Source: Euryodendron excelsum (taxonomy: Eukaryota; Streptophyta; Magnoliopsida; Ericales; Pentaphylacaceae). From it: a DNA stretch of 64,000 nt. Positions 43,690-56,585 of this stretch are shown in pieces. The notes below the pieces were generated by a model. That model had not been told where the DNA came from. It searched no databases and saw only the letters and a program-made list of their open reading frames with translations. Position 1 is the first letter of the stretch. Each line of letters opens with the position of its first letter. The position numbers and the translations under genes were made by a program. Location of the stretch: assembly GCA_033060915.1 (NCBI GenBank), contig CM065379.1:30144318-30208317 (forward strand). Direction: 5' to 3'.

Positions 43690-45262
43690 AGAAAAACAAA
43701 ATGTAGTTAGTGTGTGGAGTTGGGAGTTCTATGCAATGCATGTCCTATGGAGGTCCCTTCTTTGAGGGAGTCTAGGAATGATGATAAGTCCATTTTGGAG
43801 CTGGGGTTTTGCCCCTATTATGCAATACAATACCTCTTCGGCATGGGCCGGTTAATGATTTCCTATGTGGGCAATCCTGCCTCCATGGACTGAGAGAGAT
43901 TTGGGCCTCTCTCAAGATATGGTTCTATGCATGCCATGAATCCTTAGGGTTTAAGAACCCGTAGGAAGCTTGGTAGGTTCGATTAACATGAGATCGGATT
44001 GCTCCTTTGTCTCTACGGTTGATTAGATGCATGAGAACGAAATGACTCGAGTTTCTTGGAACTCTTGTCTTGCAATGGATATGGGTGCATGAGCATAAAA
44101 GAAGTGAATGTGCGAGCAATATGATAACAATGAATAAATGGTTTAGAAAAGCCCCCTTCTTATCTTGCTTCTGCCTTCAGTTCTCTTGGTACTTGGAGAT
44201 GAGGAGGGGGAGGATAGAAGACAAAAACAAAAAAGAAGTCAGTGCCTTGATTTGAAAATTTTTATGTAATGCATGTCCTAAGGATTCCCCTACTTAGAGG
44301 GGAGACTATACATTATGCATTGACTCACTTTTGGAGATAGGGGATTTGCCCCTATATGCAGACATCTTACCTGTCAGGTAGGAAACTTCATTCATGCATT
44401 CATTCATAAAAATAAAGAAGTACATTAAATTTTGTGTTTGAGATACAAAAGAATTGGAATACATTTTAATAGGGGGAGGGGGGACATTTTCCTTTGGACT
44501 TCCACCTATCTACTTTTACAAAGGAGACCCTAAACTACTCTTGAGTCTTCATATTCGCCTTCTTTGGATTTGATGTCGAGGAGGTCGCTGAGAGACCTTG
44601 TTTATTGGTTGCCCCTTGTCTTCTTGGCAACCCTATCTCCATGAGCATAGAGGGATTGGGGCCCCTCTTATGGACTGAATCGAGATGCATGCAATGAGTC
44701 CTTAGGGTTACGCGGGAACCCTTAGGGTTTGGGTAGGCTTAATGAAAGGGAGAGTGACGTTGGTGTCACTCTCAATGGGTTGATCATATGCATGAGAATG
44801 CAGTGACTTAAGTTACTTGAAACTCTTGTCTTGACATGGGATATTGAATGCATGAACATGAATATGCAAAGAGTATAAAGAGAGAAGGTATAATTAAAGT
44901 AAACAAACAGGCATGTATGAACAGTTAGACAGGCATTATAACAGTATAAATACAGGCATTATAACAGCAGGTATAAATGAAAATAAGAGCAGTCGCCCTT
45001 TCCCCGGTGATTTTGAAAACGGTGCTCATGTCCTAAATCCGGCAGAGGTTCGGCTATGCATGGTGTCTATATGAGTATGAGGTTGAGGGTTGACTAATGC
45101 GTCCTAAAAAGGCTCGGTCCCCGGATCTTCAAACCTAAGCCCACTCCCCGAGGTGGTGCCATGATCGGTTGGTGATCCAAGCGGGGGAACCATCAAGAGG
45201 CCGTAGGCGAAGAAACTGACACAGCATCTTGCCCACAACCAATATACCGTTCCCCCTTTCTA
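43690..45262 (-). repeat. Duplicated leader of element D
   Basis: Two diverged copies of several hundred bases: about 43735-44120 and about 44265-44850. Each holds the stretch 'tgcaatgcatgtcct' or 'tgtaatgcatgtccta', a 'gggg(t)tttgcccctat' box, a 'gttgattagatgcatgaga' or 'gttgatcatatgcatgaga' box and 'gaactcttgtcttg'. The same duplication is present in A. No ORF is supported. Confidence 0.75.
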
Positions 45263-45632
45263 ACTAGAAAGGACATATCAGGGTATACAAGTATGCAGAA
45301 TGCAAGTGCACATGCAGTGTGTGTGTGATTTTTAAAAGTGGAGGAAAGGGCCCAACAACTCCCATTCATCCTGTACATCACATTCATGCAAAGCAATTAA
45401 TAAAATTTAAACAAAATGTGTACCTACAAAACAAAGATGCAAGTGTTAGTATGTGAATGGCACACATGATACAAGATAATATGAATAAATGCATGTTTTT
45501 TTTTTTTTTTTAAAAACAATTTTGAAATTTTAGTTTGAAAAATTTAAAGTGAATAGGATTGAACCAAGTTAATTGAAGACTCTACATGGGTGAAGGGTAA
45601 AGAGACATGACTATGGCCTAACCCTCTAAATG

Positions 45633-45650
45633 TCCCCAGTGGAGTCGCCA
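45633..45650 (-). promoter_or_regulatory. Primer-binding site (tRNA-Arg, perfect), element D
   Basis: TGGCGACTCCACTGGGGA on the minus strand, two bases from the LTR end; an exact 18-nt complement of the tRNA-Arg 3' end. Confidence 0.93.
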
Positions 45651-48600
45651 GCTGTCGCGCCCAGATTTTTCGCACTCGAGGAATACTCACCCAAGCGGGA
45701 AAAATGCTGTACTCTCTCGTTAGAACTCACCCTCCTAAAAGAATGAGTGCGACTAGGTTTGAATTGAAAAACTGGTTTGAATAAAGGGCTTTTGAAAAAG
45801 GTTTGGAGTCGCCACCTAACTTGATTAAGGTGAGTTAGGTCACCTAAAAACTAAGCATAATCCGAAAACTACACTTAGGGTTTTTGGAAAACGATTTGAA
45901 AATATCTCCTCAAGAGAGGGTTTTTAAGAAAACAAGTTGTTTGGCAACCTTTGGAAAACATTTAGCCCTTTTTTAGAAAAATAACTCCTTTTGGTCTTTG
46001 AAAACAGTGATTCTAGGTTCGGAGGTTGGTTACGTGCAGGGAAGACGCACTAAGCTATCACCCTACCTCGCCCTTTCGGTACCTACATGTCAATCTACCC
46101 TATATTCACCTATGAGAGTCTTCAACTAACATGTGTTCAACCCTATTCACTTTGAAAAACAATGTTTGAAAAATATGATGCATGATATGCAAGTGCAATA
46201 GAAGAGAAGTGAAAAATAGATTTGAAAAGAGTTTGATTTGATTTGAAAGAGATTTGAAGAAATAGAATTGAAATTGAAAAGTTTGAACATTGAAAGTAGA
46301 AATTTGAAAATAGAAATTTTGAAATTGGAAAGTTTGAAAGTAGATAGGAATTTGAGATTTGAAAAGATTTTGGAAACCGCACCCATGAGGGTGGAATTAA
46401 AAGTTTGAAAAGTATTGTGACCGCACCTATGAAGGTTGCCTACGTATCCCTTTGGGGGAATCAGGTCAGTCGTAGTTCGGACCGGAGTCCGATTGAAAAT
46501 AGAAGAGTTGATTTGAAGAAAGAGATTGAATTGAAAATTGAATTGGATTTGAAATTAGAAGAGGAGATTGGAAATTGGAATTGAGAGGATTGGACTTGCT
46601 TTGGAAAGATTGATTTGGACTTGTTTTGGAAAAGAGAAGGTTTAAGAAAACCTAGACTTAGGAAAGAGAAGAAACCTAGGAAAGATTTGACTTGGCTTGG
46701 AAGATTTGGAAAGATTGCATTTTAGGAGATGTTTGAATTAGGAAAGGTCCGATTTAGGAAAGTTTCGAATTAGGAAAGCTTCATTTTTGGAAAGTTTGAA
46801 ATTAGGAAAGTTTTGAATTTAAGAAAGTTTGGAAATTGGAAAGTTTTGAAAATTGGAAAGTTTTGAATTTAGAAAGTTTTGAAATAGGGAAGTTTTGAAA
46901 GTAGGAAAATTTTCAATTTAGGAAATGTTTGAATTAAGAAAGTTTCAACTTAAGAAAGTCTTAAATTAAGAAAGTTTTGAATTTAGAAAAGTCTTAGATT
47001 TGGAAAGATTTGAAGTTTAAGAGAGTTTAGAATTTAGAAAGTTTTAGGTTTAGAAAGATTCAACTTAAGAAAGTTTCAAATTTAGAAAGTTTTGAATTTA
47101 GGAAGCTTAGAATTTTAGAAAGATTTGAAATTTGGAAAGTTTAGGATTTAGAAAGTTTTAGAGTTTAGAAAGATTTAAGATTTTAGAAAATTTTAGAGTT
47201 TTAGAAAATCTTGAAAATTAAGAAAGGTTTGAATTTAAGAAAGGTTTAAAAGCTCGAATTTAGAAAGTTAAGATTTGGAAAAGGGGTTGAATTAGGAAAT
47301 GGTTGAATTATGAAAGATTTGAAAGTTGAGTTTTAAAACTTAGGAAAGATTTTTATTTTCAAATTTAGAAAACTTAAGATTTAGGAAAACAGAAGTTTAG
47401 GAAGGATTCGAATTAGGAAAGATTTGGATTTTGAAATTTAAGGGAAGATTTAAGGTTTAGGTTTAGGAAACTTACGGTTTAGGAAGGAATTGAATTAAGA
47501 AAGGTTTGGATTAAGAAGGGGTTGGATTTGGTTTCTAAAAGAAAAGGTTTGATTTTTGTTTCCAAAAACGGAGGATAGGATCTAGTTTCCTAAACTGGGA
47601 GATTTGATTTGGTTTCTTAAAGGGAAGATAGGATTTGGAAAGGGAGATTCTAGAAATCCTAGATTTGGAAAATTGTTGTTTTGACGTAGAAAAGAGGTTT
47701 TGGAAACATGTATAGTTTGGATGTGAAAACTAGAGTTTGGAAACCTAGGTTTAGGGCAAAGTTTAAAAATCATGTTTTTGGAAAGAAAACTAGGGTTTCC
47801 TAATTGTGGGTTCTAGGGCTTGGCTTAGGCTCTAAGGAAAAGGAATTTTTAGAAAGTGCGTTTTTGGAAACGAAGGTTTTAAAGGAATCCTAGGGAGGAA
47901 CTTTTGGAAAGTGAATTTGAAGAGGGAGTTTTTGGAAAGCGTGTTTTTTGGAAACAAGTTTTTAGAAGGAAAACCCTAGAGAAAAGTTTCTAGAAGGAAG
48001 ATTTTGGGAAGAGAGTTTTTAGAAAGATTTTTAGGGAGTGTTTTTGGAAAGTGGATTTTGAATAGAGCGTTTTGGAAAGGAGTTGAAAAATGAGGTTTTG
48101 AAAAATAGATTTTGGAAGGGAGTTTTTGAAAACAATTTTGGAAAGAAGAGCTTTAGGAAAGTATGTTGAAAAAAAGAGATTTTTAGGAAGAGATTTCTGA
48201 AGAGAGAGTTTTTGGAAAGTATGAAAACGTCTCACTTTCTTAGAGCGATTCTAACCATAAGAGGGTTAGAACCACTTTAGGAAAGCGGTTTTGAAAATAA
48301 GGTTTGAAAATATAGACCAAAAGGTCACTTTTAATATGACACTTTCCTAAAGCAACCCTAGCCATGGAAAGGCTAGAATCACCCTAGAATTGTGGTTTTG
48401 AAAACAAGTTTTGAAAAAGAGATTTTGATGCAATTTTGAAAACAACTTTGAAAACGGTTTTTGGAAGATGCAAGACTATGATATGCACAATGCAATTTGG
48501 GGTCATGAACATACAAGGCTAAGGCTTCACCACATAATCAAGGGGGCCGAACCCACGTGGTCTTTGGTTAGACTAGAAGAAAGCCCCCGACACGGTGACT

Positions 48601-49077
48601 CTCCAATAGTCCAATCCTACACATGGACCGGGAATCCCCTTGTTTCAAGCATGCAAAGAAAGGGCGGGAAAGAGATGGGGGATTAAAATAGAGAAAACCC
48701 AAGTGGGTTGGAGAGAGAAGAGAGAGGGGGGAAGTGCAAAAAATTAAAGAGGGAGCCTACCTTGTATCTTGTTTATTTTGTGCGTCGTGTAGTCTTCGAT
48801 CTTCGGTCTTCGGTCTTGATCTTCACCTTCAGTCTTCAGGGATTGTCTTCAAGCTCTGGATGGCTGTTCTTCAAGTCTTCAGAGAGTGGTTGAAGGCTAG
48901 TGTATGAGTGTATGGGGGAGTGTCTGAGTGTATAGGAGGCTAGGGTTTATGTATGGTGGCTAGGGTTTGGGAAAACCTAGGGAGGCTAAGGTTTAGGAGG
49001 TGCTCGAGCTCTGTATATCGAAATATGAGATTCTTAGGTTAAGTTTGCAGACCCCTTTCACGTTGAACGAGGCTCTA

Positions 49078-49085
49078 TATTTATA
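49078..49085 (-). promoter_or_regulatory. TATA box of the D 5' LTR
   Basis: TATAAATA on the minus strand followed by TAGAGCC. Telo-box complements TAGGGTTT lie at 48941 and 48961, downstream in element sense. Confidence 0.72.
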
Positions 49086-50015
49086 GAGGGAAGACAAACC
49101 TGGCGCCTATTGCAGTGGCGCCAGGCCAAATTATACATTGGCGCCACTAGTAGTGGCGTTAGGCCATTTTTTGGCTTGGCGCCACTAACCATTTAAGAAA
49201 CAATTAAGGTCGGCAAGCAACGTATCTTTGACTAGATTTGGGCGCCTGTACTAGTGACTACCATGTAAACTTTAGCCTGGCTTCACTAGGAGTGACTCCG
49301 AAAAGTCCGGGAATGATTTGAAGGAGCTGGGAATGACCCGGAAGGCCGAAAAGGAGCAGGAACACTCAAAATAGTGTCGTGGAGGTATTTGACTTGAAAA
49401 ATGAAGATAAGGTGAGTCGGAAAGGTTGACCGGGCCTTTAGGGGCAAAACGGTCAATCGGACTAGGAAACTGCCGGGGCGAACCCGGATTGTCCCGGAAA
49501 AAGACTTGGGATTTGAAAACATTATTTAGAATGTTCCCAGAGGTTTCCGGTTTGATTCCCAGGGCCGGCGTGGTCGGAAATGGAGACCGGCCCACCAAGG
49601 GTAAAACGGTCATTTTTTACCGGGTTTGCCGGAACTGACTCGGAATGATCCGGAAAGGTAAAGGAAGGTTGAGAACACTATAAAAAGTATTCTCAGGACA
49701 TTACCGGTTTGATACCCAGAGCCAGTGTGGCCGAAGAAGGAGATCGGCCCTCTAGGGGCAAAACGGTCATTTTATACCGGGTTGGCCGGAACTGACTCGG
49801 AATGATCCGGAAAGGTAAAGGAAGGTTGAGAACACTATAAAAAGTATTCTCGGGACATTACCGGTTTGATACCCAGAGCCGGTGTGGTTCCCGGGGCATT
49901 CGGATGCCTAGGGGCAAAATGGTCATCTTGACCGAAAAGTCTCGAAAAAGGTCCTAAGGGTAGTCTGGTCATTTTTCACCAAAGTGAGCTAACAAACATG
50001 GGTATTGACCTAGGT

Positions 50016-50820
50016 TCTGAGTGTTTCCGCCACTCTAACGGTGTGAGTATTTCCGCCACTCTAACGGTATGAGTATTTCCGCTACTCGGACGGGGTTGAT
50101 GATTTGTGAGTATTTCCGTTACTCGGACGGGGTTGAGTATTTCCACTACTCGGACGGGGTTGATGATTTGGGAGTATTTCCGCTACTCGGACGGGGTTGA
50201 GGATTTGTGAGTATTTCCGTTACTCGAACGAGTTTGATGATTTGTGAGTATTTTCGCTACTCGGACGGGTTTGATGATTTGTGAGTATTTCCGCTACTCG
50301 GACGGTTGAGTATTTCCGCTACTCTAACGGCTTTGCAAGTATTTTCGCTACTCTAACAGTTCTGTGAGTATTTCAGCTACTCTAACGGTTGAGTATTTCC
50401 GCTACTCTAACGGCTCTGTGAGTATTTCCGCTACTCTAACGGTTCTGTGAGTATTTCCGCTACTCTAACGGTTCTGTGAGTATTTCCGCTACTCTAACGG
50501 TTAAGTATTTCCGCTACTCTAACGGTTCTGTGAGTATTTCCGCTACTCTAACGGTTCTGTGAGTATTTCCGCTACTCTAACGGTTGAGTATTTCCGCTAC
50601 TCTAACGGCTCTGTGAGTATTTTCGCTACTCTAACGATTGAGTATTTCCGCTACTCTAACGGTTCTGTGAGTATTTCCGCTACTCTAACGGTTGAGTATT
50701 TCCGCTACTCGAACGGCTCTGTGAGTATTTCCGCTACTCTAACGGTTCTGTGAGTATTTTCGCTACTCTAACGGTTGAGTATTTCCGCTACTCTAACGGC
50801 TTTATGAGTAGTTTTGCTAC
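50016..50820 (-). repeat. 25/29-bp minisatellite in the D 5' LTR
   Basis: About thirty copies of the same GAGTATTTCCGCTACTC unit as in the 3' LTR but in a different arrangement and slightly shorter in total, so the arrays changed after or during insertion. Other Ogre LTRs here have only a few such units. Confidence 0.95.
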
Positions 50821-51359
50821 TCGGACCGTCTCGAGGAATAAACTGTCTCGAGAGAGGGATTGGAAAGGGGTCTTACCGTCTCCGAAGAGACGTGCCTGGA
50901 TTTTGAACCGTCTCGAGGAATAAACTGTCTCGAGAGAGGGATTGGAAAGGGGTCTTACCGTCTCCGAAGAGACGTGCCTGGGTTTTGAGTGTTTCCGCCA
51001 CTCTGACGGTTTTGTGAGTATTTCTGCCACTCTGACGGTTTTGTGAGTGTTTCCGCCACTCTGACGGTTTTGTGAGTGTTTCCGCCACTCTAACGGTTTT
51101 GTGAGTAGTTTTGATATTCAGACCGTCTCGAGGAATAAACTGTCTCGAGAGAGGGATTGGACTTGGAATAAGAAAGGACAATGCCCCTAAGGGCATTTTG
51201 GTCATTTTGCCTCTATTTGGACCCGACAGGCCCGCGTAGCGATGGAAAGACAGAATTTGGACTAGAGGATTGGTTTCGATTGGAATATGCCCAAAATGAC
51301 TTGAAAACAAGTCTGGACGGAGTGTAGACTGCCGAGCGGTCAAAAATGGGGTGCTTACA

Positions 51360-54179
51360 GTACTTAAACACAAGCCTCCAAGCCTGCATTGAAGACTCAA
51401 AGTGCTGCAACTTGGAAGCTCTAAAGAATCACGTAAAGCAAAGCAAACAAAGCAAGCAAAATAAGAAGAAGACAAGGTAGGCTTTCGATTTACGTTTACG
51501 TACCCCCCCCCCCCCCCCCCCCCCCCACCCCTCTCTCTTCTTCCTCCTAACCTACTTGGGTTTTCTTTTATTTTAATCCCCCATCTTCTACCTTCTTTTC
51601 TTGCATTCTTGAAACAAGGGACTCCTCAATTCATACATAAGAAGAACTGTTGAAAGTCACCGTGTTGGGGGTTTTCTTCTAGTTAAACTTTAGACCGTAT
51701 GAATTCGGTCCCTTTGATTATGTAGTGAAGCCTAACCTTGTATGTTCATGACCCTTTTTGCACTGTGCATATCATACTCATACATCCATTCAAAAGTTAT
51801 TTTCAAAGTTGTTTTTTCAAACTTGCATAAAAAATCTCTTTCAAAACTTACATTCAAAATTTTGTTTTCAAAATCACAATCCGAAAGTGATTCTAGCCAT
51901 TCCATGGCTAGGGTGTTGTAAGAAAGTGTTATATTTAATGTGACTATTGAAGTCCAAATTTTTGGGTGTAAACCCTAAGTTGTTTTTCATCAAAACCACA
52001 ATCTTAAGATGATTATAGCCATTCCAGGGTTAGGGTTGTTTTGGAAAAGTGTGATATTCAAAGTAATCATTATGGTTCATATTTCAAATCCATGTTGTTT
52101 TTAAAACCACAACTTAGAATGGTTCTAATCTTTTCATGGTTAGAATCATTTTAGGAAAGTAAGTCATTCGAAAGATTTCAAAAGTCCATATTCAAACCCC
52201 TTTCCAAATTTTCTTTTCAAACATTTTTTCAAAAACTCTCTTCAAAAATCTATTTTTTAAAAACTCTTTTCAAACTCCTTTCCAAAAGCTCTCTTCAAAA
52301 ATCCACTTTTTAAAAACTCTCTTCAAACTTCCTTCCTAGAAATTCTTTTCAAAATATCCACTTTCTAAAAACTCTTTTTCTTACAGTTCAAGTTAAGCCC
52401 TAGAAACCATGATTAAGTAACCCTAGTTCTCTCCCTAAAAACATGACTTCTTGTTTTGTCTCAAATCATAGGTTTTCAGAAACTATCTTCTACATCAAAT
52501 TCTAGATTTCTAAAATATCTTTTTCTACACTAAATCATAGATGTCCAAATCTAAGATTTTCAAAACTCAACATTTCCAATTCCATGTCAAATCTAATCTC
52601 CCAAATTAGGAAATTAAATCAAATCCTCCAATCTTAGAAACCAAATCAAATCATCAATTTTTGGAAATAAAATCTAATCTTCTATTTTAGGAAATAGGAA
52701 TCAAATCTGTCTTAATTCGAACCTTTCCTAATTTCAAATCTTTCTAAATTTCAATCTTTCCAAATTCTAAGACTTTCTAAATTCTAAACCTTTCCAAAGT
52801 TCAAATATTTCCTAAATTCAAAACTTTCCTAAATTTAAATCTTTCCAAAATCATGAATTTTCTAATTTAAAAAATTTCCTAATTTGGTACTGTCCTAAAA
52901 CAGAATTTTCCTATTTTGAAACTTTCCTATATTCAAAGATTTCTAAAATCTATTCTTTCCTATACCTAACTTTCTAAATTCATTCAAATCAAATGATTAA
53001 GTCAAATCTTTCTAAATCAAATCAAGTCTTTCTTAAATCCAACTTCTCTAATTTGAACTTTTCCTAATTCGAACCTTCCTTAAATTCAACTTTCTAAAAT
53101 CAAAACCTCTCAAGTCCAAATCAAACCTTCTTACTTCAAGTCAATGTTCTAACCTTAGGTTACCTAAACCCTAGAATACCTAAACCCTAGTTCAACCCTA
53201 ATCTTAAGTTAGGAAGCTCCAACTAATCTCGATTTCATATCTTCTATTTCAAGTTCAATTTTCAATCTTCTATTCAAAGTTCAAATCAAATTCTTTTCTC
53301 ATCAAAACTTTTCAAAACCTCAAAGTGACTATTTTCAATCAGATTCTTGTCCGAACTACAAGTAACCTGATTCCCAATAAAAAGATACGTAGGCAACCCT
53401 CATGGGTGCGGTCATAACCTTTTTTGAATCTCCAATTCCACAACATTTTTCAAATTTCCAAATCCACAACCTTTTTTTTTTAAGTTTTCAATTCCATAAT
53501 CTATTTCAAGTTTACAATTTCTAAAACCTTATTTCAAACTTCAAATCTGCCTTTCAAATCTATTTTCAACTTCAAATCTATTTTCAAAATCAAGTCTATC
53601 TTTCAAAACTATTTTCCAAGTCCAATGTTTTTCTTGTACTTGCATGTCATGTATCATGTCAAATCTCTTTTCTATAGTTCTTTTCAAAGTAGATATAATT
53701 GGACATTTGTTAATCAAAGATTCTAAATGAGTAAATCTAGGGCGAATAGACATGTAGGTACCGAAAGGGCAGGGTAGGGTGATAATCTTAGGATATCTTC
53801 CCTACACGGAACCAACCTCCGAACCTAAATCACTGGTTTCAAAGACCAAAATGGAGTTATTTTTAAAAAAGGGCTTAAAACTTTTTAAAGGTTGCCAAAA
53901 AACCTATTTTCTTAAAAACCTTCTCTTAAGGAAGTTTTCCAAAACCTTTTTCAAAAACCCTAAGTGTAATATTTGGATTGTGCTTAGTTTTAGGTGACCT
54001 AACTCACCTTAATCAAGTTAGGTGGCGACTCCAAAAATTTTTTTCAAAAGCCCTTAATCAAATCAAATTCTAATTCAAGCCTAGTTGCACTCGTCTTTCT
54101 AGGAGGATGAGTTCTAATGAGAGAGCACTGTGATTTTCTCACTTGTTTTTCTCGAGTGCAAAAAAATTAGGGTGCAACA
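51360..54179 (+). mobile_element. LTR E: Ogre LTR fragment
   Basis: Aligns with the last 3 kb of LTR A3 from the leader (splice-donor-like ACAAGGTAGG at 51472) through the G-poor tract (52200-53130) and terminal block to ...GGTGCAACA at 54179. The U3 part is missing because D interrupts it at 51359. E lies inside the RT of element F; the right target copy would be atgcc (54180-54184). Confidence 0.88.
51503..51526 (+). repeat. Poly-C tract (24 C) in LTR E
   Basis: An uninterrupted run of 24 C, twice the length of the tract in the equivalent leader region of LTR A3. Confidence 0.9.
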
Positions 54180-54650
54180 ATGCCCCAGCCACCTTCCTAG
54201 ATCAATTCATCATTGTGTTTATCGATGACATCTTGATCTATTCCAAAACAGAAAAAGAACACGAAGGTCATCTCCGAATCGTGTTACAATTGCTCAAGGA
54301 ACATCAACTTTACACAAAAAGGAGCAAATCTGACTTTTAGATGTTAGAAGCCAAATTCTTAGGCCATGCCGTGTCAAGGGAAAGCATTGCGGTGGACCCA
54401 TCAAAGATCAAAGATGTCTTAAATTGGGAAACACTGAAGTTGGCAACTGAAATTAGAAGCTTTCTAAGATTGGCAGGACACTATCGACGATTATTGGAAG
54501 GATTCTCGAAGATAGCAGTGTCGATGACTCAACTGACTCGAAAAGGAGTTAAGTTTGAGTGGAACATCATGTGTGAACAAGCATTTCAAGAACTAAAGGA
54601 GAAACTAACTACCACCCTAATACTCACTTTACCCACTAGTAGAAAATGAT
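54180..54650 (+). pseudogene. Reverse transcriptase, C-terminal half, element F
   Basis: Begins at NAPATF (the first Asn codon uses the last LTR base). It runs through [17 protein letters not shown], which contains the catalytic F-I-D-D pair at about 54218-54229, then the thumb/connection with FLGHAVS and FLRLAGHYRR. About a dozen residues normally found between NAPATF and LDQF are absent, a short in-frame loss. Stops at 54338-54340 (TAG) and 54647-54649 (TGA) leave the frame unchanged. Inactive. Confidence 0.88.
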
Positions 54651-55035
54651 ACGTCATTTACACCGATGCGTCTCTTAAGGGATTAGGATGCGTATTTATG
54701 CAAGAAGGAAAAGTAGTGGCATATGGGTCCAGAAAATTGAAGAAACATGAAGTAAATTATCCGACACATGATATGGAATTAGCGGCTGTGATATTTGCAC
54801 TAAAGATCTGGCAATGCTACTTGTATGGGGAGAAGTTTGAGATTTTCACGGATCACAAAAGCTTGAAGTATATCACCATGCAAAAGGACTTGAACCTCAG
54901 ACAAAGAAGATAGGCCTAGTATATAGAAGATTACGATTTCACATTGCAATATCACCCGGGGAAAGCAAATGTAGTTACAGACACATTAAGCCAAAAGAAT
55001 CAAGCTAGCGTGAGTTATCTTACGTTAAGCTGATG
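54651..55035 (+). pseudogene. RNase H domain, element F
   Basis: [25 protein letters not shown] and [10 protein letters not shown] give the acidic D, E, D positions. VTDTLSQ stands where the family has ADALSR. In frame with RT up to the stop at 54911-54913; later sequence is shifted. Confidence 0.87.
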
Positions 55036-55239
55036 GAAGACCTTCGAGGTACTTGAGGGTTTCAATTTACACTAGGGAATAGAGAATCTCAGGTTTTCTT
55101 ATACAACATTATTATCCAACCCACCCTTGTGGAACGTGTAATAGTAGCCCAAATAAGTGACGCAGAGACCCTAGTGACTAAAGCCAAAGTAGAACGTGGA
55201 GATGGAGAAATTGGTTAGACCAATCATCCTGATGGTAGT

Positions 55240-56538
55240 TTAAGGTATAAGAATAGGCTACACATGGCGAATGATGGGGAATTACAGGAGGAGATCTTAA
55301 ATCAGGCGCATTGATCGAGATTTACAATACACCCAGGAAGCACCAAGATGTATCATGACCTAAAGCGACAGTACTACTGGAAGGGAATGAAGAAGGATGT
55401 TGCTGAGTTCGTAGCAATGTGTCTGACTTGTCAGTAAGTGAAGGCTGAACATCAAAGACCAGGAGGACTCTGCAACCATTACCTATTGCAGAATGGAAAT
55501 AGGAATGCATTACTATGGACTTCGTGACAGGATTACCCAGGACTCAACATGGTCACAATGCGATTTGGGTCGTAGTAGATCGACTTACGAAGTCTGTGCA
55601 TTTCATTCCATATAAGATGACTGATCCTTTGAGCGTGCTGAGTCAGCTATACATAAAAGAGTACCATCGTCAATCGTATCAGATAGAGACCCTCGCTTTG
55701 TGTCACAATTCTGGAAGAGCCTATAATGAGCATTAGGAACGCAACTCATCATGAGCACTGTATATCACCCTCAAACCGATGGACAATTAGAAAGGGCTAT
55801 CCAGATTCTAGAAGGCATGTTACAAGCTTGCGCATTAGACTTTCAGGGGAGTTGGAGTGAGCATTTACCTTTAGCGGAATTTGCTTACAACAATAGTTAT
55901 CAGGATAGTATAGGAATGGCCCCATATGAAGCGTTATATGGTCGACCTTGTAGATCACCAAACCACTGGTTGAAGACAGGAGAGAATCGTCTCTATGGGC
56001 CAAACATTGTGTAAGAAACAACGAAGAAGATTCAACTTGTTCAAGATCGGCTACAAATTACTTAGAGTAGACAGAAAAGCTACACCGACCGGCGAAGACG
56101 ACCATTGGAATTCAAAACTGGAGATTGGGTATTTCTCAAAGTGACACCATGAAAAGGAATAGTTCAATTTGAAAAGAAAGGAAAGCTAGCACCAAGATAT
56201 ATAGGACCATTCGAAATTCTTCAACGAGTAGGAAAGGTCGCATACCAACTAGATCTGCCCCAGGTGCTAACTCAAGCACACGATGTATTCCACGTATCAA
56301 TGCTCCGTCGATACATACCTAAACCAGCTCACGTGATTCAGTGGCAAGACATTCAACTACAAGAAGATGTGACATATGAAGAAAAGCCACTTCAAATCTT
56401 AGATTCTAGAGAACAGGTCCTATGGAATAAAGTAATACCCTTAGTAAAGGTTCTATGGCATCATCACGAACTACAGGAAGCTACTTGGGAAGCTGAAGCT
56501 TATATGAGAACCAAATATCTGGAGCTATTCCAGTAACA
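55240..56538 (+). pseudogene. Integrase with chromodomain-like tail, element F
   Basis: Zinc domain: [15 protein letters not shown] and CLTCQ (followed by a stop). Core: TMDFVTGLPRTQ, a frameshifted second-Asp region near 55670-55750, and YHPQTDGQLERA with the catalytic Glu. C-terminal domain: GKLAPRYIGPFEIL and HDVFHVSMLRRY. Tail: DVTYEEKPLQILD and VKVLWHHHELQEATWE, ending KYLELFQ with a stop at 56534-56536. From 55751 to the end one frame is kept with stops near 56012, 56061 and 56150. The tail matches the Tekay-type chromodomain pattern. Confidence 0.88.
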
Positions 56539-56571
56539 AGTACGTATGAGTTTCGAGGACAAAACTTTTCT

Positions 56572-56585
56572 TTAGGAGGTTATAT
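56572..56585 (+). promoter_or_regulatory. Polypurine tract, element F
   Basis: A 'tttaggaggttatat' stretch directly before the LTR start TGTAAAACCCC. Confidence 0.55.

Larger units (their letters stand above)
36939..51359 (-). mobile_element. Element D: Ogre-like element without gag-pol, 3' LTR truncated
   Basis: Complete 5' LTR (45653-51359), perfect tRNA-Arg primer site, 6989-bp interior, polypurine tract with hairpin, and the first 1.7 kb (U3 side) of the 3' LTR. The interior matches element A in order and content: leader duplication, unknown fragment, tandem repeats, antisense extra ORF. The LTRs are close: about 7 differences in about 245 bases compared by hand (38410-38663 against 51110-51359). 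No protease, RT or integrase motif was found. Confidence 0.85.
45653..51359 (-). repeat. 5' LTR of element D
   Basis: 5707 bp, TGTAAGCACCCC...GGGCGCGACA on the minus strand. It has the best preserved termini in the window. In element order it contains the GAGTATTTCCGC array, three 160-bp U3 repeats (about 49500-49930), GGCGCC palindromes (49100-49190), TATA box, G-poor sense tract (46500-48200) and conserved terminal block. The right flank (target copy) would be gtact at 51360-51364, inside LTR E. Confidence 0.93.
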
